The position numbers and the translations under genes were made by a program. A DNA stretch of 64,000 nt from a virus. The number at the start of each line of letters is the position of its first letter. Positions within the stretch are counted from its first letter, which is position 1. The DNA lies in IMG/VR virus record IMGVR_UViG_3300027741_002766, positions 44,738 through 108,737 of that record; one strand, 5' to 3'. The notes beneath the pieces are model-generated. The model saw only the letters and a list, made by a program, of their open reading frames with translations, was not told where the DNA came from and ran no database searches. Shown here in pieces: positions 1 to 13,100 of the stretch.

Positions 1-375
1 ACCTACCACAATCCAGGCCGAGCCTGTCCACACATTCAACTGTTGATTTGTTGTGTCATACCATAAATCTCCGATGGTATTATTACTTGGTGCAGAAGCG
101 GCAGAGGTTGCGCCTCCAAGAGTTTTGAATCCAGTACCATTGTACACTTGCATGGTGCCGGCAGTCTTGTTCCACCAAAGTTGACCAGTTAACGGTGCGC
201 CAGGAGCAGTGGTATTGGCACCATTTTCTAATAGGCGAATAAAGTTATCGCCTAAGAATTGTCCATAACCTGCCCAGTTTTTTCCCACCAGGGTCATGCT
301 GGAACTAGTATTAACGGTACCATCTGCTACTACAGCATAGATTGCGCCATCAGTTAGTGTGATTGTATATGACAT
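1..375 (-). CDS. Partial tail-fibre-like structural protein (N-terminal part)
   Basis: The frame opens at ATG 375 and stays open for 125 codons to the window edge, so the C-terminus is missing. It begins MSYTITLTDG and holds two short tryptophan-rich modules, GQLWWNKTAGTMQVYNGT (about residues 64-81) and IGDLWYDTTNQQLNVWTG (about 100-117). Modules of the form LWYDT...L.VWTG are frequent in fibre and other receptor-side structural proteins of T4-like phages. The upstream leader has a GGAG ribosome-binding site (in CGGAGTAACACATG) and a TAAATA element 24 nt before the start. The gene lies downstream of the 205-aa gene in the same direction. That it is a virion fibre or adhesin component is inferred from composition and context; the exact role is unknown. 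Confidence 0.75.
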   Translation of the reverse strand, partial: MSYTITLTDGAIYAVVADGTVNTSSSMTLVGKNWAGYGQFLGDNFIRLLENGANTTAPGAPLTGQLWWNKTAGTMQVYNGTGFKTLGGATSAASAPSNNTIGDLWYDTTNQQLNVWTGSAWIVVG

Positions 376-399
376 GTGTTACTCCGAATGTTCTATTTG

Positions 400-405
400 T
401 ATTTA
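400..405 (-). promoter_or_regulatory. Late-type promoter element TAAATA (context ATAAATAC)
   Basis: On the minus strand ATAAATAC lies 24 nt before the ATG at 375 and overlaps the stop codon of the 205-aa gene. It matches the core of the T4 late promoter TATAAATA. The leader between it and the start contains a GGAG ribosome-binding site. Confidence 0.55.
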
Positions 406-1020
406 TGCTGTAGTCAGGTTGGTAAGGGTCTGTATACGCACAGTATAGTCAATTTGTATTTGACGGTTCAAACTCTTCTGTACCGGGTGAAAAATCACGT
501 GGGTCAGCAGTCGTAGATTACTTGCGCTGGTAGTAAAGGCTTTTAGGCCCAGTTCGTCAAACACATATTCGCCATTAAAATTGGTCGAATTGTCAAAGGC
601 TTGTTGTCCTGGCGGTTCGCCGTAGTCCAGCAAGCAACTGACCAAGATATCAGTATAGGGCTTGCCCGATGTGTGTAGCACTTCCATGTAGTTGTTGGCA
701 GGATCTGAGTCGGCTACTGAGTTATCATCAACTACTTTGGCGTAGGTTTCGTTGTAGAGATCTGCGTTTTGTCCGGTTGTGTTTGGGGGTAAGTAGGTGA
801 TAATCCCAGTGGGATCCACACTAGATCCGCCGTTGCCAAATGCCATTTCGTATATCCAGCCGCCGCCCTGGGCACTGGTTCTGTTGCTGAGTGTTTCAGC
901 CAGGCTGATACTCATGTTTTCATAATGGATAGCATTCTTTTTGTCCACAAAGACTTCGCCCGAATTGGGATCAAATATTTTGACAAATCCTTCAATTTTT
1001 ACCAATCCAGAAGAAATCAT
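403..1020 (-). CDS. Putative virion structural protein, 205 aa
   Basis: A 205-aa soluble-looking protein with no signal peptide or membrane segment. It starts MISSGLVKIEGFVKIFDPNS and is rich in short beta-prone segments. Its ATG overlaps the stop of the 48-aa gene upstream (ATGA), so the two are probably translationally coupled. The N-terminal GFVKIFDP segment is nearly repeated in the C-terminal half of that small neighbour. It sits at the end of the minus-strand baseplate block, just after the 4175-aa structural protein, which suggests a late virion or baseplate-periphery component. I do not recognise the family with certainty. Confidence 0.75.
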   Translation of the reverse strand: MISSGLVKIEGFVKIFDPNSGEVFVDKKNAIHYENMSISLAETLSNRTSAQGGGWIYEMAFGNGGSSVDPTGIITYLPPNTTGQNADLYNETYAKVVDDNSVADSDPANNYMEVLHTSGKPYTDILVSCLLDYGEPPGQQAFDNSTNFNGEYVFDELGLKAFTTSASNLRLLTHVIFHPVQKSLNRQIQIDYTVRIQTLTNLTTA

Positions 1021-1163
1021 GCTCGTGTCTCCACAAAAGTTTCCTGGGTTTTTGGATCAAAAATCTTTACAAAACCCACAACCGAAACTGATCCAGTTTC
1101 ATTGGGTCGTTTGGGCTGTGCCGCGGAATTGGTTTGTTGTGTAACAGGTTGACTATTTTGCAT
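1017..1163 (-). CDS. Small 48-aa protein sharing a GFVKIFDP motif with its neighbour
   Basis: A 48-codon frame starts at ATG 1163 (MQNSQPVTQQ) and ends in TGA overlapping the start of the 205-aa gene as ATGA. Residues 26-48 include VVGFVKIFDPKTQETFVE, which resembles IEGFVKIFDPNSGEVFVD near the N-terminus of the downstream protein. The likeness at protein level argues the frame is real and not chance. It is preceded by GTAAATAAGTCATATG, a TAAATA element 6 nt from the start with no Shine-Dalgarno sequence between. The first 25 residues are Q/N/P-rich and look disordered. It could be a docking peptide or the remnant of a duplicated N-terminus. Confidence 0.6.
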   Translation of the reverse strand: MQNSQPVTQQTNSAAQPKRPNETGSVSVVGFVKIFDPKTQETFVETRA

Positions 1164-1169
1164 ATGACT

Positions 1170-1175
1170 TATTTA
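1170..1175 (-). promoter_or_regulatory. TAAATA element 6 nt before the 48-aa gene
   Basis: Minus-strand GTAAATAA lies 6 nt before ATG 1163, in the short gap after the 4175-aa gene. If used as a late promoter, transcription would start at about the start codon. Confidence 0.4.
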
Positions 1176-1184
1176 CCTTGTGAT

Positions 1185-4100
1185 TTAGCCTCTAAAAAAC
1201 TCGGCCGCTGGTGTGGTAGAGTCTTGCAAAGGTGTGCCAGTTGTGGGATAGACTCCAGCACCGTACCAGCCCAGTCCTTGACGAACTTGTATCGACACTT
1301 GATAGCCCTGAGCAGGTGCTGTGTCAAATTCCACAGTTACCGGATTGTCAACGGTCACAGTGTAACCACTGGTTTGTAACAGTCCGCCCACATATACCAA
1401 CACACATTTCTGGGCAAAACTCAGTCCTGGTGAACTAAGATCAACATCTGCTGTGAACACTGTGGTTGCACCATCTGCCAAGGTGTTAGATCCCACGTAG
1501 TGATCTTGGTACAACACCGGTGCTAGATTGTCGCGATTTAGATTGTAAACCACAGCATCAGTTACGTGTGCGGCTGCGGCCGTTCCGGCAGTACCTCTCA
1601 GGAGACTGCTCACAGTATTGGCGATCAAATCTCGTTCACGATACATGATGCGCTCACCGTTTACAGTCAACACACCCCATATATTGTTGGCCAAGTCTGG
1701 TTCAGCAAGAGCACCAGCATTGTCCACATACGCTACGTCATCATCAATTGCAAGATCTTGAGTTAGTATGGTAGTAGTGGCTGTGGTCATTCTGTAAGAG
1801 GCCTGTACTCCACGCATGTCTTGGAAGATACGTAATTCAATACCAGGATTGGGCTCGTTCTCAAGGATAACAATCACAGCACCGTTGGCAGGCGCAGTAT
1901 TAAAAGTGACTGATGATCCAGCAAAAGTATAAGTGCTTGCGGCAACCACAATATTATTAATCGCCACCTCTACATCAGTAGCACCTGCAGGAACAGCATA
2001 TGGTCCAGTGGTAGCGCCATTACCGGTATAATAAGTTATTTCACGTGAGTATACCCGCAAGTCCAAGGTGTCAAATATTGCACCCGGTACTAGTTCTTCT
2101 GGTGCATGACTTTCATAAGGGCCCACAAACTCTCCGCCCACAACATTGATGTCGGTGGCTCGGGTTCCTAGGTAAGGATCCAAGAAAGAACTTTCATATG
2201 TGGCATCCAGGATGCCTAGATCGTATGTGGGCTGGCCATCAGGACCATAAGAAATATTATCAAACGGGCTGACATCAAAGTTACCTACGTCAAATCCAGT
2301 GTTTTGTGCAAAAGAGGGAGCAGCCACTTGTACTCCAGGATAGTCAACTCCGTCAATCAATAGTGGCAGGTCCAACCCTGGTTCGTTAGGACCTGGTACA
2401 TAGAAGCCCATGGTGCGATCAACGCCACTCAATGAACTGGCTGCCACTGTGGTCCAGTTGGCAGGATCAAATGTGGATGACGTCACAGTTGTGTTGGCTG
2501 ACCAGACACGATTTACGTAACGTACCTGTTTACCAGTTGTGTAAGTAACATTAGGCTCCCAAGGCACAATAGTAGTTGCGTATTGATAGCGATCATACTT
2601 GATGGTGGTGTTGATACTACGCACCAATTTGTTGCCCATCACAGCCACAATCTGCCCACCTGTGCCATTGCCACCTGTGATTGTGACTGTGGCAGTGGTA
2701 GTATATCCCGATCCTGGATCGGTAATGATCACTTGATTGATATGTCCTGCACTATTCACTGTGGCCGTCATCTGGGCCGGAGTGGTACAAACACCCGAGA
2801 CTGTGAGTTGTGGTGCCACAGTATATCCTGAGCCACCGTCCACAATGATCACATCTTGTATGCTGAGAGCATAGTTTTCGAACCAAAAACTATAAGGTTG
2901 TGTTTGCCACAGTGTGCTTGAAGGTGCAACATCACTATAGATACTGGCGTGTCCGGTACCTTGTGCAGTGCTTAGATCGTAGGGAGTCAAAATAGGACTC
3001 ATGTACTGATTGGGCACTTGTGAGTTGTTGTAGAACGCTGGCAAATCAAAGTCGGCCATACTACCTTGATACGCATCAAAACCATTGTAGATCAAATTAA
3101 AAGCCCGGATACTCACATGATAAGGTTTGACTTCTTTGATATAATTCAACACAAAGTCTTGATTGTCCTGTTGATAGGTTTGATATGGCAGCAGTTGTCT
3201 AACCTTGTGATCAACATCAATCAAACTGGTCATGTTCAACCATCCGGGTGCTTCAAATTCGCTGAGTACAAAATTAAACATCAAGATCAAGGCACGATTG
3301 CGTTCAATCAATAGTTCATCAATCAACAGTTGTTCATTGATGGCCTGTATGATTTTGCGTGTTTCGGTCACAGGTTCCTGGTCAAAGTGCTGTGCATCAA
3401 AAACTTCAACATCAAATCCAAAACGTCCCAGTGCGTAATCCCACAGTTCAGTCCGGAACTGTATGGTACCATCTTGTAGACCCACGCGATCCCATCCAAC
3501 ATCTGTTCTTAGATAGATTTCAAATTTACCCTGGCTGTTGGCAGTGACCTTGACACTACTGCCCACAGGCGCCTGAGCCACACTCAGCGTGGCAAGATCA
3601 GCATAGTTGGCCACCTGGGCAATGATCTTGGTACTGGAATTGTATCCTGGGCGATACCAGGTCACATATTGCCAGTAATTTCTAGTGTCATAGTTTTGCA
3701 CACGAGTCAAGAACAAGGTATCAAAAGTTTTGGCGGCTGTCACAGCATAAATGGTCCACAAACCATTTTGAGTACTGTCGCTGGCCACTAGGTATAGATA
3801 GCCCACTGGCACCTGGGCTAGGTCTTGATAACTCAATTGTTCAATATTGGCCACACGTTTGTTCCAGGCACCCAACCCGGCTGCTGGCTCAGGATCACTG
3901 CTGTTCAACAGTGCAAAGTTGCGAATTTCCGATATGGGATACTGCAACAACACAGCATTCACATACTCTAGATAGTTTTGTAAAGCCAAGAATCTATCAG
4001 CAAACATGCTCTGGCGCGGACGGAATTGCACACCGTAGCGCAGGGCTGGACTCAGTGTAGGGTCAGGCACTAGATTGCCCTGTGGATCTGCGCCGCAAAA

Positions 4101-7100
4101 ACTGTCTTGAAATTTCTGATAGAGATTGGCGGGCAGGAAGGCTTCGGCACGGTCTTGTGGTAGAAGATCATACTGCACATGCACATTGTCGTCTGTGAGT
4201 TGTCTATCAAATTCAATACTGAGCACTGTGTCTTGGGCACTGATCAAGTCAGTGGCATTGTAGATGGCAGTGGCACTGGCGCTGACAAAGGCCACATAAG
4301 GAATACCGCTGGCACGGGGGTCAGCGATATATCTGGCTATGCCAGTGGGACTAAGAGTTTTTCCTGCTGTGCTATTGATTGTGGTAATATTTTTTACCCA
4401 GAAATAATATGTAGTTCCAAAAACTCCTGTTGTGGTGAGACCAGTGGTCACGCTGTAATTGGTAGTGGTTCTAGGTGTGCCAGGACCTGTGTAGTTGCCT
4501 GGTGGCACAGAACTTGCAGTCCACTGATAAACATCCACACTACTACCTGGGAATATTTGACCCCATCTGCGAGCCGCGTATACAATGTCATCTTGATTGG
4601 GATCAATGAATCTCACGGAATTGGTATCCCACCAGATTTGTCCTACCTGTCCGACAGCCCAGATTCGTCCATTGTTGTTTTTGGCACCCACGTTGTAGGC
4701 TGCAGGATCCACAGCACCAGTGTAGTCAATATTTTGTTGCGCGGCACCTAGAATTTTGCCTTGTAATGGGTCAAAGAAATCAAAGAATGCAGTCTTGGCT
4801 CCAGTGATGCGATCATATGAGAACACTCCGTTGATCAAGGCCACATCTACCACTGGTTGTTGAACATGTGTGACTCGCCAGGCAGGAGAAAGATCTGGAT
4901 TGTTGAAAATGGACACTTGACCTGCATTTGAGTTGCCAGTAGGACTGCCTGCCAACAGTATACCATTGGTATAGTCAACTGATGCGCCATATTGATACAA
5001 CTGCTGAATAGATTGATCGTATACCTGTTGACCAAATGCAAATTTGCCAGGATTGCTGACTGAACTGTTGGTGCTGGCAAAATAATCATATGTGTATACA
5101 GCGCCACTTTGTACCAATGGCCCACTGAACGTTGTGGTTTTGCTGTCAAAGTATGTGTTGCCACCGTCAAACGTGTTGGGGCGATACAGGTTGCCACGTG
5201 GGGCACCCACAGTAAGAGTCAACGCACTGGTATCTATTTTCACAGCACTGCCAAAGGCAGCATAGGCCGCTGGATAGGGACTCTCAATGGTTTGAGTGTA
5301 AACAAAAGTTTCAAATCCCATGCTGGAGAAAATGTTTCCAACTAGGCCAGGTAGCACAGTCAATTTATTACCTGCTACCGCGGCATCCAAGTTCTTGACA
5401 CTTATTGTAAGCAGACCAAATGTCTGTGTTCCTGCGACCCCAGCATAGGCCATCACATTGGGCACTGTGCTAGAATTGATATTGTAGGCCAACTGTGCGG
5501 CCCAACTACTGGGTTGCCAATATGTGGTATCGCCCAGCGATGTGCCTGTTGGTACTGCTCTGACGGCCACATATAGACTTGAACTGTTGATAACTATGGT
5601 TCCGACTGTGTAGGCCGAACCAACTAACCAGGCAGCAGGTGCGGTCAAAGCCACTTCCTGGTTGTTGATTCTGATAGTATCGCCTGGAGTCAATGTGGCA
5701 TTGATAGTTGATGTTGTGATACCATACACACGACTTTGATTTACTTGACGTTCTACCAAGCCTGCGCCCGGTAACACGCTGCCATCCTGAGGTGCTCCCA
5801 CATACAGGCTACAGTTGTAACGACAGAGGTCCACTGCCTGTCCGTAGTTGGCGCTGGAAGTAGGAGCATCGGATCCAATCTGTTGAATCTGATTGAATGT
5901 GTTGACTTCGACTACCAGGATGTCTCCTACCGCAGCCGGAGTGGTCAAGGTGATCTGATTGCTTCCAGTCACTGTGTATTGGCCATCAGGGTTTCCCGCA
6001 GTGTTGATCAGGAATTGATTGTTCAATGAAACTGATGTAGGAGCAACCAATGAAGCATCCGTTTGATATACAGTTTGTGTGGCACTGGTCACAATAAATT
6101 GTTGCACTGATCTATCATAGACGTAAACCGATCCTGCATAAGTTACACCATTGTAAGTGTTGTTGGAGCAACCAATCATGACTTGTCTGCCGTCGGTGCC
6201 GCAACTGACTGACTGACCAAATCTTGCATCGGCTGCAAGTCCGCCTGGTGCAAGTGATGTGACATAGTTATAATAACTTTGAGTTGTTACACCGATTGTG
6301 CCAGTTGGAGCCGCTGTGAATGTTATATCTCTAGTGGAATTGCTGAATGTATAATCAATTGTGGGTCTTTGAACAATTCCGTTTACTGTTACATTGAAAC
6401 TGTAAATGTTTAGAGCAGAGTACAAATATTCATTCAACGAAAACACCTGAGTGATGCCATTGCCTGTGAATGTTTGAGCCACACGACGACCAATCTTCAG
6501 TTGAAGATCTTTGACCGGAGTTGAATTCAAAACCACACTGTCTGCAGTCACAGTGTAGTCAGTTGAATAAGTCAACAGTTGATTGTTTAGCACCACAAAT
6601 AGTTGTTGATATGCTCCAGAATCAATCACTATGTTGTCGCTGTAGTTGTAGGAATAGGAAACTCCGTCAGTGATATAAGTTTCCAGTTGAGTTTCAACTG
6701 GCACCAATCCGTAAGCAAACACTTGATTGATTCCTGGTGCACCAATGTACATCCAGTTTTCATCTGCGCTGATAGCAATGCTGGTACCAAATTCACTGGC
6801 TGAATTTATATAACTGGCATTGGGCACTGTCAACAGATTTGAAATAGCAAAACTTGGGCTGTTAGGGAATCTGTAGATCACAGCCACATAGCCAGAGTTA
6901 GCACTTGAGTCGGCACCAAGGCTGGCTGGGGCACCCACTGCGCCCCAGGTTTGATTGCCCACACTGACTGCGGTGCCAAGGCCATACACTCCTACTGCAT
7001 TGGATTGTAACAAACTGTTTTGTGTGAACGGATTGGTTGATGTTCTCACATAGGTATAAAGTGCACCAGCACCAGAATTGTAGCCTGGGCTACCTACAAA

Positions 7101-10100
7101 TGCAAACACATTGTCTCGGGCCTGTGCGACACCAGCGCCAAATTTATTGCTGGCCACTGACGGAACCACGGTGAGTTGTCCACTGGTATGGAATACCTCT
7201 TGTTTTTGCACAACCTCCCACAAACCTGCACCGTTGTTGTCGATCCAGGCACGATCTCCTGGTATCAAGTCATTGGCATACGGCAAGGTAATAATGTCAC
7301 TGCCCTGAGCCACTCGCTGACTTTGTAGAGTAAATGCTGTTCCTGTTCCTGTAGCAACGATTTGATCTTGTTGCAAGAATGAGAATGACACAGTGACTTG
7401 ATTGATACCAGGCACATTCAGCACAGTGTATACACCATCTGCACCTGATCCAAAGTACTTGAGCAACAGTATGTTGTCTGCAACCAAGCCGTGTGCTCGA
7501 TTAAATCGGATTACCGACGTACCATTCAAGTTGCTGTTGATTTGCGTGACTTGCGCAGGTATCTGGGCAGTTCTGTAAATTCCCCAATCATAGTCATTGA
7601 TCTTGGCCACCCATATTATGGTACCCACATTCACGTTGTTGAGTTCGGCAGCCAAACTAGCAGTGTTGTTAATGTTGAACACAGTGATGTCAACATCGTC
7701 TACATTGACATATCCTGCTGACGGCAATGCTGTGTCAGTTTTCTTGACCAAGGTTGTGGTCAAAATATCGGGTGTGGTTATTCGATAACTTTCAGCCCAG
7801 AGATTATCAACATAAACGGTTTGTTGTGCAAGACTTGGTTCGTCAGGTATGGTCACTTGAATCAAACTGGGATTTGAAGTTAGCAATGCTTCGTTCAATC
7901 TCAATTCATAAAAACTCTTGTTGGCATTGGCCCCGTACGTGCCGCGTTGTATGGCCCAGTTTTCGTAGATATTGTATTCAGATACTCCGCGACCAAGATC
8001 AGCAAAAGTAAAAATTTCTGCGGCACGAACAGTGCCCTTGGTGCCAAGAAATTGCCTATAGAGATTTACTTGACTGGTGCTGTCAAGATTCAGTGCCACC
8101 ATGTACTCTCTGGGCTTGAACCCAATCAAGTTGTAGGCAAACAGATCTTGGTTGATTTCAAGATTGGCCTGATACACATCATAACTGTTGGCCAACTGAT
8201 CACTCTTGTTGGACAAATTGGGCAATAGGCCTTGTTGTATCTTGGTATAGTCACTGCGTGTCCAGTAGTTGAAGTTGAATTCTGGGCTGGGTTGCACAAT
8301 ATCAACTGCACTGTAGTAGAAGTTTTTGTACAACACAATCTCGCCGCGAGCATACTTGCGCAAGGGATCCCACTCTTTCACATTGTTTTGATTGAGTATA
8401 AATCCAGGAGCGTTCAATTGACCGTTCCAATTTTGTGAGGTTGAACCTATCAGTCGCACTCGATTTTGTCTAGCACCTGTAGCAGGATAATAGATCAAAT
8501 CCGCAAAGATACTTTGATTGTCCAACACTACCATGTTTTCGTATGACGTAAACTTGATGTGAAAATAGTTTATAGTATCGGCTGTTAAACTTTTCAATGT
8601 AAATGTATTGTCCAGTCTTTCCACCACAAGATCTCTTGTGGCAAAAGGAGTACGTTCTGCATTGAGTACCATGTTTTCTGTGGTCTGTAGTGCAATACTG
8701 TCCACAATGGCTCCTGGGCGCTCTACTATGACCTGTGTGGCTCCAGGATTCAAATTGATAATACTGCCTTCGGCCCAGCCTTGACCGCTCCAGTACAAGA
8801 ATTCGCTGACCATCTGATTCCAGTCCAGCATGTAACCGTTTTCCAGTTGGGTAAACAACATGCCTTGCTGTTGCAATAATGCACCATAACTCAACAAGAA
8901 ATCGGCTACCAAGGTTCTGTTGGTAAACACATAGCCATAAGGAACTTGTACCACCCGGTTGGTGTAGGTCACAGGCACACGCACTTCATATCCACCGGCA
9001 TTAATAGTGCTTAACACTCCATTGACACGACTGACCAAGATATTAAAGTAAGGTTGTGTGGTGCTGTACCCATACACTGCCCAGCCATTGGCAGTTGATT
9101 GTACAATTATACTGCTGTAGGTCAACTGATCAAATGGCACATTCTTGTAGAACAACAAGTTGTAACTTTCGTCGGGCAACAACAAACTCGAATTTAGACT
9201 GTTGGGACTGGATTTTTCAGTGTAGATCTGCAGGAGATTTTTGCCCGAAAATGCTGCCATTCGGTAGCACAGTCGCACATCAAGATTTTTAAGATCTGCT
9301 GTGAGAGTGTCAGTTGAGTTGATTCCGCTGATTCGATTGTAGTCCACAATCCAGTCAATGTAACTGGCCTTGCTGACTCCATTGCCATACACTTCAATGC
9401 CATTGGCATCCAGTCTATAACGACCATTATAAAGATATTGTCCCAGTTCTGGATCATAGCGATACAAATCACGATCAGCAAACAAACTAAAGAATTCAGC
9501 AGGACGTGTGAGTGCCAACAAGCGCATGATAGCAAAGGGGTATGCACTACTGGTTCGCCAGGCATTTTCGACAGGAGCATCATCGCCTACTGCCCAATTT
9601 CTTTGGAAATTGTTGCTGTTGAAATTGCCCACCATGACTTCAATTGGAGCCAGTAACAGGCCTTCACTTGAGGAAGGAATCACTTGTGTCAGTTGAGGTC
9701 TAGCATACTGAGGCAACACATAAGGTGCAATCGGATCTCGAACTAGACCAGCAGCCAAGTCGTCCCACAGCACCAAGTTGCCTGAGGTGTAGGGAGCAGG
9801 ACCATACTCGGCTTCCCACCATGAGGGCATTACTGTAAATCCCAACATCTCCCAAGGTCTTGTGTTGGGACTTGTGGTATCATAAAAGTAGTTGTAGATA
9901 CCGCGCCAGGCGCCCACAGCCAATGGTTCATTGTTGTTGAGTTTGTTACCGGCTGTGCTGTAGTTCCAGGTAAATGCATTGGCAGCCCGGTAATCTTGAG
10001 ATTTGTAATCCAATTTGTTCCAGCCCACCCAGGTCAAGAAGTCTTGACTTTCTATTTGGGTGATTTCTCCCAGTGTATAATCTGTTGTACGGAACTGTCC

Positions 10101-13100
10101 TGGCACAACTTCTGTTGCTGTGAGCGGCACAGGGTTGCCATCCAGTTTCAAGTTGTTGTAGATTCTGGTTTCAAATTCCAACAACAACTGATCTCGATAG
10201 TCATCAAACGCCACAGTGATAGAACCATCGTGTCCTCGAATCACTCGTCTAGGCTCAATGTAGGTTGTGTCCAAATATATCTCTGGAACAAATGCTGGAT
10301 ACAGTCCCAATTTGGTGGGTGTGTTGGGTATGAATGTACCGTAGGTTTCGGAGTATTCTTGTATGACCACTTGATCGCCCACTACCAGTGGTAGCAACAC
10401 AGTGAGTGTGGGTGCATCTGTTGAAACTACATATTCAATACCTCTTGTGAGCAAACGCCCATTCAAGTATACCAGCAGTCCAAGATAGTTGGCTGAGGTG
10501 TAGTTGTAGACCTGCGTGGTGTCAAATCTCTGCGTGGTAATTGCAGTGACCACTGTGGTTGATTCAGTGTAGGTATTACTGGCCGGTATCATGTCCGACC
10601 AATAGAAAGGATTGGAACTGGTACGACCCGCAATGAGATCAGTAATGATTGTGGTCAATATTTCAGACACCGTCATGTTCATATAGTCGCCAGTGACAGC
10701 GGCATTCAGCAACTGTGCTTTGTATTTTTCGTATTCTCTTGAATTGTATTCCAGACTGGCAAATATATTATAATCCGCGCTACGCAGAAAGTAACCAGCC
10801 ATGGTCATTGGTGCGCTTTGTTGTAAAATGTTCAAGCCAAATGGCACAATATTGCCAAGGTCACGCGAGTTGTTGGCACCATTGATTTTTCCCGTTAGAC
10901 CCACAAGATTTTGTCCTATCGAATCATAATGACTTCTAATAGTGCCCAAGGTAAGATTGTTGGCATTTTGATTCAACGGATTATTTTCAAGATTCACAGG
11001 CACTTGATAAAACGCCACTGCACTCACTTGGTTGCTCAAGACCAAGACCTCAATCACTTGCCCTGGTACAATCACTGTGTTGGCAGGAAATGTGATGGTT
11101 GTGGTATTATCGCTGGTTACATAGGTATATGAGCCCGGGTCTTGGAACGTGCTGTCGACATAGACTTTGACTGTTGGAATGGTAGTCACCGGCAAGGCAG
11201 CCACATCCAACAACAATGGTGTGTTGGCCGCATAAGTGAAACTAAACTGTTGATAGATTTTGCTCTTGACTGCGGCAGTTTGCCAACCAATTTCTCGTTG
11301 GTAAACTGTACGGTCAGCATATTGTCTTACAAAACCTGTACTGACATTTTTTGTATAACTTACATTGTCCTTGACATAAAGAAATGTATCTGCATAAAGA
11401 TTGTTGTCAAACACAATATCGCCAATGTTATTGATACTTAGGTATTGCAGAGGAAAGCCCAATACTGTGTCATTTGCGCCCGGACCAACTGCATAACTAA
11501 ACAATTTGGATCCTGCAAATGTACTACTAGGGTATGCCACAGGGTTGCTTAGACTATAACCATTGCTGTCATAGACGTCAAATAAAGGTGCTTGATTCAC
11601 TCCTGTTTTTTGTTGTGCTTGAACCCACTGTGATCCATCGTAATAAAAACTTATGCCTTGCAATGTGTTGCCGCTGAGACTGACCACTGTTTGATCAACC
11701 AAGACATCAGCATCGCTTGCTGGTACTAGATCAATAACTGGAGTATCACCTTCCACCAAGGTAACAAAATTGACCACATAGATTTTATCTCTTACATTGG
11801 GATCTGTGTCTTTGGCAAAAATAACTCGGGTGCCATTTATGAAATTGTAACCATCCACCCCATATCCCACAGTTCCATTGACAGTGCTAAAGGCATCGGT
11901 TGTGACAAAATCAAGTATGTCCACAGGTTGTTTGCCCTGTGTACCCATTTGATACAGTCGTGTGCCACCGCGGAATTCCAAGATAGGACGCCGTGCTCTG
12001 AAAGCATTGTCCAGTACAGGGGTGGTATTGTTGTATGTGGCCGAGGCTGTGATCACATCCACATGGAACCAACGGTTACTGCGTGTCCAGGCATTGAGGT
12101 CTGGACTATCTAATGCTATGGTTAGATAATCTGGCACCAGGGGTTGATTTAGTTCAGCATCAAAGTTGGTTGAATCAAAGGATGTTGAATCAAACGGTAT
12201 TGTTGCGCTTTTGGTATATGTCTCCGGAGTGACATAATTGGTCACTGGCAGCAGTTGAATAGCAGTACCAACTCCAGCCACGTAGTAGTCACCATTGGCA
12301 TAACTGGCCGGCACCACAGGTGCAAGAAACTGCACCTTGAGATTGTTGGTAAACACCACGCCATTGGGACTGGTATAATTTTTCTTGCCCAGGATATCAG
12401 TTGCCACATTAATCACCGTGCTACTGACCTGATCAATCAGTCGGATTTGACCAAAAATATCTGGATTTGTTCCATCCTGATACCACAGTACATCTTTGGC
12501 TGCTGTGAGTAATGGAATCTCTGCAAAATAGCCGTCAGCATCACGATACCACGATGTGCTGGCCCATTGTGTACCAAACAGCACAGTGAATTTGTTTAGG
12601 TTAGGACAAGGTCTTTGAACACTAAGTTGTAGAATTGGCTGGCCATTGTTGTCATATTGATAAGTGATCAGCCACACGCTGTAACGTGTGTCAGGATCTG
12701 TGATTGGCACAGTCTGATCAAACACTAAACTATCAAAACTGCCTGGAAGACCATTGTTGGCAGATGCCTGCTCTAAAGGATCAAATTGCGAAGTTATCAA
12801 CCAACCACCATCCTGTGCATCGGCGATTTGATTGGTGAATACCACTGTGCGATTGTTGAGACTTGTGATGCCATCAATGCCACCGTACTCGGCCAAGAAG
12901 TCCGACAGATACACATTGTTGATTTGGTCAAATTGTAGATTGGTCAACAAATCTACTGTGCCGATGCTGTTGAGATCGTAATAGAACTGCTGAGCATTTT
13001 TAAATGGCACATCAAAAGAAACAGTACCAAGGTCTTCACCATTGTTGGTCACTCCCAGCACATCTCTACTGGAGATGTTGGGAGCATAAGGAAGTCGACC

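Noticed and set aside
4179-4751. Plus-strand open frame of 190 codons inside the giant gene
   Set aside because: It is antisense to the 4175-aa gene, lacks a ribosome-binding site and has composition typical of a shadow frame.
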